Positions 1-5,579 of a stretch of 6,210 bases of DNA are shown here, one piece after another (the first letter of the stretch is position 1; each line of letters begins with the position of its first letter). Below the pieces are notes generated by a model, which worked only from the letters and a program-made list of their open reading frames with translations, had not been told where the DNA came from and searched no databases. This DNA is from Fibrobacterota bacterium (lineage in GTDB: Bacteria; Fibrobacterota; Chitinivibrionia; Chitinivibrionales; Chitinispirillaceae): contig JAEWVR010000037.1 of the NCBI GenBank assembly GCA_023459055.1, positions 1 to 6,210 on the forward strand, in the 5' to 3' direction. The position numbers and the translations under genes are program-made.

Positions 1-20
1 GTAAACGCTCGACCAACCCA
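1..20 (+). repeat. IS66 left terminal inverted repeat (IRL)
   Basis: GTAAACGCTCGACCAACCCA is the exact reverse complement of bases 2468-2487. The match stops at base 21. The GTAA tip is typical of IS66-family ends. It is the presumed binding and cleavage site of the element's transposition proteins. Confidence 0.96.
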
Positions 21-51
21 CGATTTTTTTCAGACCCGGTAAAACATATTA

Positions 52-80
52 CTCCTACGTTATAAATTACAACATAGGAG
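52..80 (+). promoter_or_regulatory. tnpA Shine-Dalgarno inside a possible hairpin
   Basis: The Shine-Dalgarno TAGGAG (75-80) sits 5 nt before the tnpA ATG. Its exact complement CTCCTA lies at 52-57. After one mismatch (58/74), GTT (59-61) can pair with AAC (71-73), extending the stem. If this forms in mRNA it hides the ribosome binding site. A TATAAAT at 61-67 resembles a -10 box, but I see no matching -35. If transcription started just after it, the 5' arm would be missing and the site would be free, so the hairpin would form only in transcripts entering from outside. The pairing is visible; its function is inferred. Confidence 0.4.
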
Positions 81-85
81 CAATA

Positions 86-439
86 ATGGGCAAGCAGTGT
101 ACTTACGACTGGATGTTTCATATTCGTCAGCAAGAAACAAGTGGTTTACCGGTCAAAGAATATGCAAAGCAACAGGGATTCTCAGCCTGGTCTTTTTATT
201 CGAACCGTAAACGTTTACAATCTACGCCATCGACAAAGCAAGCTGCGGTGGCTCAGCCATTTCAACCCCAACAAGTAAATAGCGAATCATTTGTACATGT
301 CGGATCAATTAATTCCTCAAGTGAACTCACTGTAACATTTCGTGATGGAACTACGGTAACCTACAACGGTTCTTTTTCAGCATCAGGTTTGACAGACCTT
401 ATTTGCTCTATGCAACAGTCAAACAAAAGGTGTCGTTAA
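86..439 (+). CDS. tnpA: IS66 accessory protein TnpA
   Basis: This 117-residue protein is the first gene of the IS66 element and an accessory protein needed with TnpB and TnpC for transposition in the family. The N-terminal half (about residues 7-45, from YDWMFHIRQQ to FYSNRKRLQ) has the look of the IS66 TnpA helix-turn-helix: an amphipathic helix, then VKEYAKQQGFS and a basic recognition-type helix. It probably binds DNA. The C-terminal half (about 70-117, ELTVTFRDGTTVTYNG) is a short beta-rich segment, as is common in the family. The ATG at 86 is chosen because TAGGAG lies 5 nt upstream. The stop codon abuts the tnpB start, so the two are probably translationally coupled. Length is normal for the family. 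Confidence 0.88.
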   Translation: MGKQCTYDWMFHIRQQETSGLPVKEYAKQQGFSAWSFYSNRKRLQSTPSTKQAAVAQPFQPQQVNSESFVHVGSINSSSELTVTFRDGTTVTYNGSFSASGLTDLICSMQQSNKRCR

Positions 440-793
440 ATGATCAGTTTTCCACACACGGTTAAAGTGTATGCCAGTACTACTGCTGTCGATATGCGCA
501 AGTCCTTTGATGGACTGTGTGGATGTGTTGAACAGCTTATCGGTGCAGACCCATTGAATGGACATCTGTTTACTTTTTTTAATAAACGGTTTACCATGGT
601 TAAAATTCTTTTCTGGGATCGAAACGGATTCTGTATCTGGAGTAAACGACTGGAACAAGGACGCTTTAACACCGCATCGTTACTGAATTCAGATTTAAAA
701 ACGCCCATTGAATTTAGCGATCTTATGCTTATTCTTGAGGGCATAGATCTTGCCGGTGCTCGCAGAAGAAAACGTTATAAAATTTCCGCATAA
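440..793 (+). CDS. tnpB: IS66 accessory protein TnpB (IS66 Orf2 family)
   Basis: This 117-residue protein has the clear signature of the IS66 Orf2/TnpB family. The motif VDMRKSFDGL lies near residues 17-26, followed by a GHLFTFFNKRF segment at about 41-51. The family core VKILFWDRNGFCIWSKRLEQGRF spans about residues 54-76. The family is required with TnpA and TnpC for transposition, but its biochemical role is not settled; it is unrelated to the IS200/IS605 TnpB nuclease. The ATG follows the tnpA TAA with no gap, and AAAAGGTG (about 425-432) can serve as Shine-Dalgarno. The length is typical and no defects are visible. Confidence 0.93.
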   Translation: MISFPHTVKVYASTTAVDMRKSFDGLCGCVEQLIGADPLNGHLFTFFNKRFTMVKILFWDRNGFCIWSKRLEQGRFNTASLLNSDLKTPIEFSDLMLILEGIDLAGARRRKRYKISA

Positions 794-797
794 ATAG

Positions 798-845
798 TTT
801 ACATTGACACGTTTTATGTTGTTTAGTCAAGTGGCATAATGTAAA
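798..845 (+). promoter_or_regulatory. Inverted repeats between tnpB and tnpC
   Basis: The 61-bp gap between tnpB and tnpC contains TTTACATT (798-805) and its exact complement AATGTAAA (838-845). Between them, TTGAC (804-808) and GTCAA (826-830) form a second pair that overlaps the first by two bases, so the two stems compete or trim each other. The structure ends 9 nt before the tnpC GTG start. It could modulate tnpC translation or mark a processing site. It could also be chance in AT-rich sequence; no function is demonstrated. Confidence 0.35.
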
Positions 846-854
846 TTTACTATC

Positions 855-2435
855 GTGAAACTAACTGATTATAAAAGCAAAAACGATCTACCATCAGATC
901 CAGAAGAACTACGTGAATTGCTTTGGTCAAGCATCCTTGATAACCTTTTTTTAACAGAACAGAATACACTGCTTAGAAATGGTGTGTATGCAAAGAGTTC
1001 GGAAAAGAAGATCGTTGCTGATGATAATCAACTTGTCATTGAAGGGCTCTTAGAGCTTATCCCCAATGTTGCACCAGTTCAAAAAGATACCTACGTTGAA
1101 ACTACTGTAAAAAAACGCAGGGTGAAACATCCCGGACGTAATGCGATACCTGAATCAATAGAAACAGAAACGCATATTATTGATCTTTCTGAGCAGGAAA
1201 AAAAGTGCCATAACGGTTGTGGGGATATGGTTCAAATCAGGGAAGAGAAACGTACGGTTATTGAAAGAATTCCTGCAAAATATGTCAAACATGTTTATGT
1301 ACAGAAAGTATATGGTTGCAACAAATGTAAAGACGCAATTGTTGCAAAAGAAATGCCGCTCATTTCTCCATTACCGAGAATACTGCCTGGAACTGATTTA
1401 TTACTCTTTGTGATACTCAGTAAATACCAGTTTCATCTTCCACTTTACAGAATACAACGAATGATTTTTCATGAATCACGAATCTGGTTTACCCGATCAA
1501 CACTTTGTGGATGGGTCGCTGAAATTTGTGTTCCGCTCAAGCGCATTTATGACGAACTTGTCAAGAATGTTAAGTCCGGTGATTGTATTCACTCTGATGA
1601 CACAGGAATCAGGTGTAATGGCAAATCGAACTTTATGTGGACATATGTCAATGGAGCTCAGACGGTCACAGTGTTTGACTATAGAGAATCAAGAGGGGCA
1701 GCTGCACCCCGGGAATTTCTAACAGGGGTACCTGTTGGCAGCTATTTAATGACCGATTGCTATGCCAGTTACAATGATGCAGTAAAAAAACATGAACTGT
1801 TACAGCTTACCTGCATGATGCATGTGCGAAGAGAATTTGTTGAAGCATTTGAAACCGGGTATTGTAAAGCGTTTAATACAAAAGCGCTTCAATATATCAG
1901 ACAGTTGTATCGTATAGAATCATTTGTAAACAGTAGAGATGGTCTTAACGAAAAAGAACGGGTAACACTGCGGTATCATGTGCGTCAGAGATGTAGCAAA
2001 CCGATTCTTGACAAATTAAAACACCATCTGCAGAATCCTGATACAACAATGGTTCCAAAATGTCGCACAGCAAAGGCAATTAACTATGCCCTAAATCACT
2101 GGAACAATATCGTCCGCTACCTTGAGCGGGGAGATCTGCCAATTGATAATGGTGTAAGTGAACGGGTGATTCGGGATCTTGCGATTGGAAGAAAAAACTG
2201 GGTACAGGTAATGTCTGATAATGGTGGGAGACAAACTGCGATATTATTTTCAATAATAGCAACATGTAAACTCAATACTATTAATCCCAGTGATTATTTG
2301 AAAGATGTACTTCTAAAAATCGCCATTCGTCCAGAAGGTGCAAGCGTTAGTGATCTAACACCCGTAGAGTGGCTCAAAGCAAATAACAATGGAACACTCC
2401 CTGAAAAACAACCGCTCTATCCGTCCCCAAATTAA
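855..2435 (+). CDS. tnpC: IS66 family transposase TnpC
   Basis: This 526-residue DDE transposase catalyses cutting and joining of the element's ends. The N-terminal region (about 11-45) contains the family's LPSDPEELRELL segment and a leucine-rich helix. A zinc-finger-like module follows, with cysteine pairs C118/C122 and C155/C158. The DDE core spans roughly 170-460. Likely catalytic residues are D248 (in HSDDTG), D301 (in LMTDCYASY) and E436 (in NGVSERVIR), followed by the conserved GRKNWV. The C-terminal SIIATCKLNTINPSDYL (from 466) matches the IS66 C-terminal domain. The start is GTG at 855: a TAA at 837-839 closes the frame upstream and no ATG lies between. No good Shine-Dalgarno precedes it, so expression may depend on coupling or be weak. 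Length and all key residues fit an active enzyme. Confidence 0.95.
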   Translation: MKLTDYKSKNDLPSDPEELRELLWSSILDNLFLTEQNTLLRNGVYAKSSEKKIVADDNQLVIEGLLELIPNVAPVQKDTYVETTVKKRRVKHPGRNAIPESIETETHIIDLSEQEKKCHNGCGDMVQIREEKRTVIERIPAKYVKHVYVQKVYGCNKCKDAIVAKEMPLISPLPRILPGTDLLLFVILSKYQFHLPLYRIQRMIFHESRIWFTRSTLCGWVAEICVPLKRIYDELVKNVKSGDCIHSDDTGIRCNGKSNFMWTYVNGAQTVTVFDYRESRGAAAPREFLTGVPVGSYLMTDCYASYNDAVKKHELLQLTCMMHVRREFVEAFETGYCKAFNTKALQYIRQLYRIESFVNSRDGLNEKERVTLRYHVRQRCSKPILDKLKHHLQNPDTTMVPKCRTAKAINYALNHWNNIVRYLERGDLPIDNGVSERVIRDLAIGRKNWVQVMSDNGGRQTAILFSIIATCKLNTINPSDYLKDVLLKIAIRPEGASVSDLTPVEWLKANNNGTLPEKQPLYPSPN

Positions 2436-2467
2436 ATTTAGTCTTACAGGCCCAAAAACGAGCGGTA

Positions 2468-2487
2468 TGGGTTGGTCGAGCGTTTAC
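2468..2487 (-). repeat. IS66 right terminal inverted repeat (IRR)
   Basis: TGGGTTGGTCGAGCGTTTAC is the exact reverse complement of bases 1-20. It lies 32 bp after the tnpC stop and defines the right end of the element. A CGAGCG (2459-2464) just inside it repeats the CGAGCG within it (2477-2482), 18 bp apart, which could be incidental. Confidence 0.96.
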
Positions 2488-2597
2488 TCAGCAATCCACT
2501 TTTTTAGCGCATTCATTGATGGTACTACTTTTCCAATACGAAGTGCAAGACGTGCTTCAGGTGTTAAGTTATTGTCTCGGGCATATGGTAGTGACAG
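2488..2597 (-). pseudogene. Fragment of a second, older IS66-type transposase
   Basis: Read on the minus strand from about 2597 down to the IS edge, an open frame gives PYARDNNLTPEARLALR and, further on, PSMNALKKWIAE. This follows the pattern of the segment just before the final catalytic region of IS66 transposases (L..E.R..LR....P....LK). The intact element's own TnpC has LNEKERVTLR and PILDKLKHHL at the matching place (about residues 364-391). The two differ at most positions, so this is another, divergent IS66-type gene. The frame hits a stop right inside the inserted element, and the upstream side fades into unrelated codons towards 2620. No start or catalytic residues remain. I rely on pattern memory of the family, so the assignment is probable, not certain. 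Confidence 0.6.
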
Positions 2598-2637
2598 AAT
2601 TAATAAAAAGATCTCATAACATAATTTTAAATGCCTA

Positions 2638-3777
2638 TTAGCCAAATAAACTATGTAATTGTAAAATCAATTTTTTGTGAGTGTCATTCAGATCATACTT
2701 TACTTCAACGATTTTTTTTGCGGATTGCCCCATATTAGCCAACAATTGCGGATTATTCCAAAGTTGTATAAGTTTACATGAAGCGTCATCGATATTGTGC
2801 TCTTTATAAATTAATCCGGTGATTTCATCTTGAGTTGCCTCACATACAGATGGATTGTCGGAAACCAACAGTGGTAGCCCTTCCAACATATATTCAAGTA
2901 TTGAAAGTGAATAGCCTACTTCTCCATATGATGGATGAAACGCACAGTTTGCCGAAGCAAGTAATTGTCGCACATTTGTCAATTTCCCGGTGAATATCAC
3001 CTTTTGTTGAATACCAAGATTGTATGCTAATACTTTAAACTGTTCTAAATCAGGGCCGTCTCCAATAAAGACGTAATAAATATTATTATTAGGTATAATC
3101 TGATAAACTTTTGCTAACGTCATTAATGCGAATTCGATACCTTTATAATTATGAGCCCTTGATGCTGTAACTAAAATAAAAGCGTCCTTTGGAAGTCGAT
3201 ATTTAATGCGAAGGTCAACTGTTGGATGACTTGGTTTTGTAATTGGTATGCCATTATTTATTGCAAAACATTTGTTTTTTGGCAAGCAGTTGACATTAAT
3301 AAGACGTTGTCTTACGAATTCTGTTGCTCCAAAACAAGCATCAGCTGTTATTAATGGAAGATGAGTTATTATTATTTTTAGAAGTCTTTTAATACCAGTT
3401 GCCACAGTACGTATACCTGGTGTATGATCATGAGTAACAATTGTTTTTATTCCAGCTAATCGATAAAACAAGTGAACAATTCTGGTTGGTGCTTTGTCAG
3501 TAAAATAAAGATGTTTAATATTATGTTTTCTAATAAAACAGCATTGTCTAACAACAGATTTAAAATCTGTTTCATTGAAACTAAATTGAATCTTATCTGC
3601 AGAACATCTTGCAATTTCATCAGGTAATATAGATATGCTTGGATAGCAAATCAGGATTCTGTATGCTGGAGAAAATTCTTCATTAATAGTTATCCAGTAA
3701 GATTCCATTAACCACCATGCATAACCAACATTAGAATCCCAGTTAGCAGCAATGGCAATTACATTTTTAGATTGCAT
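2638..3777 (-). CDS. GT4-type glycosyltransferase (GT-B fold)
   Basis: This 379-residue protein is probably a cytoplasmic enzyme that transfers sugar from an activated donor to a glycan or other acceptor. The N-terminal acceptor-side domain (about 1-185) includes SNVGYAWWLMESYW (15-28) and THDHTPG (115-121). The C-terminal donor-binding domain carries VTASRAHNYKG (203-213, with R207 and K212 at the usual phosphate-binding places), FIGDGPD (237-243), VIFTGKL (260-266) and the acidic segment GEVGYSLSILEYM (285-297). The two glutamates there (E286, E295) are one residue further apart than in the usual E-x7-E motif. No signal peptide or membrane span is seen. The ATG at 3777 is the only plausible start, without a clear Shine-Dalgarno. 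Substrate is unknown; O-antigen, capsule or protein glycan synthesis are all possible. It lies 206 bp after the barrel-protein gene on the same strand. Confidence 0.9.
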   Translation of the reverse strand: MQSKNVIAIAANWDSNVGYAWWLMESYWITINEEFSPAYRILICYPSISILPDEIARCSADKIQFSFNETDFKSVVRQCCFIRKHNIKHLYFTDKAPTRIVHLFYRLAGIKTIVTHDHTPGIRTVATGIKRLLKIIITHLPLITADACFGATEFVRQRLINVNCLPKNKCFAINNGIPITKPSHPTVDLRIKYRLPKDAFILVTASRAHNYKGIEFALMTLAKVYQIIPNNNIYYVFIGDGPDLEQFKVLAYNLGIQQKVIFTGKLTNVRQLLASANCAFHPSYGEVGYSLSILEYMLEGLPLLVSDNPSVCEATQDEITGLIYKEHNIDDASCKLIQLWNNPQLLANMGQSAKKIVEVKYDLNDTHKKLILQLHSLFG

Positions 3778-3983
3778 AAATTTATGGATTTCTTGCTAAT
3801 AAAAGCTGTTTTTTCAAGCAAACTTCTAAAATGTAAACTATTTACTTCAAGTTCTGTCAGCGCTATTCTAAAATTTTTATTGTGACTAACCTTATGTATA
3901 GCCCTGATATTTAATGTTTTTCTTGAAAATATTATAACACAAAATAAATGAATATAGAAATTGAAGTGTATGTATAAAATATA
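3759..3983 (-). other. Start-less 74-codon open frame in the gap before the glycosyltransferase
   Basis: The 206-bp AT-rich gap between the barrel-protein gene and the glycosyltransferase contains, on the minus strand, 74 consecutive sense codons. They run from directly after the upstream TAA (3984-3986) to a TAA at 3759-3761, overlapping the glycosyltransferase start by 19 bp in another frame. The frame has no ATG or GTG before its last sense codon; its only TTG is at 3819-3821. The later half reads like protein (for example FRIALTELEVNSLHFRSLLE), while the first 20 codons look like random AT-rich sequence. It could be the surviving 3' end of a lost gene that once overlapped the glycosyltransferase, or simple chance. 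I do not recognise a family. No terminator or convincing promoter was found in this gap. Confidence 0.25.
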
Positions 3984-5552
3984 TTAGAATCCTACTCTGA
4001 AAGAGATATTTAATGATGGGAAGACCCCCAGAGTACTGTATTGGTATGACCCGTCGAGAATAAAATATTTTGCAGCAATTGATTTCGTATTAACATTCAG
4101 GCTAAAGCCACCAGTAATAAGCCACGGGGAGTTAGAATAAGCAGTTTTCTTAAGGCCAAGGCGCAATTTAATTACACGGAACAACTCCTGTTCAATGCCA
4201 CCAGAAATAAGCCAGTGTTGATCATCATGTAGAGGAATTTGGCCTTGATATATAAGAAATGTATTATAGCCAGTATAACCTGTCTGCAGAGTGCCTCCGA
4301 CATGAAGTCGCATGGGATCGTATTCAAGATAGCTTATGTCTGTTGTTGTATTATTGACCTTACGCAAACCCGGCGCATCATTAAGTACTGCCGCGAAACT
4401 GATATTATCGTGAATTGGCATTAAAAGCCCAAAATCCAATCCGCCACAAAATGTTTTCTGGCTTGCAGTTGCATTTTCGCGTTCAGGGGAGTTTGTAGTT
4501 CCAAGTTTAACTGAAACTCCTATTGAGGCTGGCCAGGGAAGCGGAAACAAATGAGTAAATTTATATGAAAACGCAGATATGAAATAGATATCTCTTTGTA
4601 AATTGTCAACATCGGCTGAATAAAGTAAACATTGGCCAAATCCTACTTTCTCTGTAGCTTTATCAACATAAGCTATAGAAAAATTGTTTAACATGGAATA
4701 TCCATACTGATAACCTAATGCCACTTCAGGACCCTTAGCCCAGGCTGTACCTGCCGGATTATATAAGACACCATAAGCATCATTTGATCCTGCAATATAG
4801 CCATCTCCAAGCGCTGCAGGTCTTGCGAAAAAAGGAAGCTGAAGAATACTGGAAGAAATATTTGAAAGCGAAAAAGTATCGAATTGCTGACTCAATTCGA
4901 GGTCGAACAGTCCACCACCTACTGCTGCTGATAAAAGCCCCAGCCCCATGCATAATCCGGATGTATAGAAAAGTCTCTTGACATTATGAATTTCCGGATC
5001 TGCAGACACACTTTTTGTTTTCAGAGTATCCATGTTGTGCATACGCATAACCGTGAGCCTTAGAAGACTATCTGTGGTTATACTTGCTACACTTTTTTTG
5101 ATGTTGATACTTTTTTCAACACGTTTACTTTTGATGTCAACAATAGTAAGTATAATCTCATGATGCTTTATGTCTTTGTCAATACACCCGAAAATCATCT
5201 TGTCAAGTCCAAGACGTTCTCCTAATTCTATGGTACATTCCGGGGAAAAACATTCTAATGAAAGTTCCTGTTTTATCTGAGTAAGCCGTGCCTGTATTTT
5301 TGTATGATTGTAAACGTTGTAAAGATCGGTTGATAATAAGGCATTACAGAGAGATGTACTTAACGCCAATGATGACTTCACACTCATACCTGCTGTTTCA
5401 AGTTTGAGTACGCCTATTTTGATTTTTGTTTTATCTTGAGCAAAAGCTGCAGAAAAAGTAATGATACAGACCAATATTGAGTTCAAGAATATAACTTTCA
5501 AATTATACTCATTTTTATTGTGGTAGTGTTGTTTTGTCTGCTCACGTTTCAT
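3984..5552 (-). CDS. Exported CsgG-like domain fused to PorV/UPF0164-like outer-membrane barrel
   Basis: This 522-residue protein is predicted to reach the outer membrane. A signal peptide covers residues 1-39: a long polar start, hydrophobic VIFLNSILVCIITF, then AFA before Q39. Residues 43-155 resemble the CsgG/FlgO-like periplasmic domain: IKIGVLKLE, a helix ending NALLSTDLYNVYNHTKI, CFSPECTIELGERLGLDKMIFG with C101 and C106, then ILTIVDIKSKRVEKS. A hydrophobic stretch (195-215) follows. From about 235 to the end it looks like the PorV/UPF0164 barrel family: ARPAALGDGYIAGSNDAYGV then YNPAGTAW (243-271), alternating strands, and a final ISFRVGF with terminal phenylalanine, as expected for barrel insertion by the BAM machinery. 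PorV proteins shuttle type IX cargo; this role is inferred. AGAAG is a weak Shine-Dalgarno 7 nt before the ATG. It is 27 bp downstream of the sorting-domain gene, probably in one operon. Confidence 0.78.
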   Translation of the reverse strand: MKREQTKQHYHNKNEYNLKVIFLNSILVCIITFSAAFAQDKTKIKIGVLKLETAGMSVKSSLALSTSLCNALLSTDLYNVYNHTKIQARLTQIKQELSLECFSPECTIELGERLGLDKMIFGCIDKDIKHHEIILTIVDIKSKRVEKSINIKKSVASITTDSLLRLTVMRMHNMDTLKTKSVSADPEIHNVKRLFYTSGLCMGLGLLSAAVGGGLFDLELSQQFDTFSLSNISSSILQLPFFARPAALGDGYIAGSNDAYGVLYNPAGTAWAKGPEVALGYQYGYSMLNNFSIAYVDKATEKVGFGQCLLYSADVDNLQRDIYFISAFSYKFTHLFPLPWPASIGVSVKLGTTNSPERENATASQKTFCGGLDFGLLMPIHDNISFAAVLNDAPGLRKVNNTTTDISYLEYDPMRLHVGGTLQTGYTGYNTFLIYQGQIPLHDDQHWLISGGIEQELFRVIKLRLGLKKTAYSNSPWLITGGFSLNVNTKSIAAKYFILDGSYQYSTLGVFPSLNISFRVGF

Positions 5553-5579
5553 ATTAAACTTCTGTAAATAAAACCATTA

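Larger units (their letters stand above)
1..2487 (+). mobile_element. Complete IS66-family insertion sequence
   Basis: A 2487-bp element is bounded by perfect 20-bp terminal inverted repeats that begin GTAA, as is usual for IS66-family ends. It contains three intact genes in the canonical order tnpA, tnpB, tnpC, all on the + strand and filling almost the whole element. Size and organisation match full-length IS66 elements of about 2.5 kb, so it is probably autonomous. IS66 elements normally duplicate 8 bp of target. The right-hand copy would be TCAGCAAT (2488-2495), but the left-hand copy lies outside the window and cannot be checked. The right flank resembles an older IS66-type transposase fragment on the opposite strand. 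What is seen: repeats, intact frames and gene order. What is inferred: mobility and the target duplication. Confidence 0.95.

Noticed and set aside
436..744. Minus-strand open frames opposite tnpB
   Set aside because: They lie wholly antisense to a well-supported family member, and their translations show no recognisable pattern.
804..840. TTGACA (804-809) and CATAAT (835-840) as a tnpC promoter
   Set aside because: Both boxes are good alone, but the spacing is 25 bp, well beyond the usual 16-18, and no better partner for either is present.
2389..2619. Plus-strand frame running from the tnpC tail through the right inverted repeat
   Set aside because: It crosses the IS boundary. Its outer part is the antisense of the transposase fragment, which reads far better on the minus strand.
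3793..3821. Possible terminator with TTGCT/AGCAA arms
   Set aside because: The stem is only 5 bp with a 19-nt loop, and there is no T-run suitably placed on the transcribed strand.
3784..3885. Small plus-strand frame of 33 codons starting MDFLLIKAV
   Set aside because: No Shine-Dalgarno, no recognisable family, and it opposes the direction of all neighbouring genes in an AT-rich gap.
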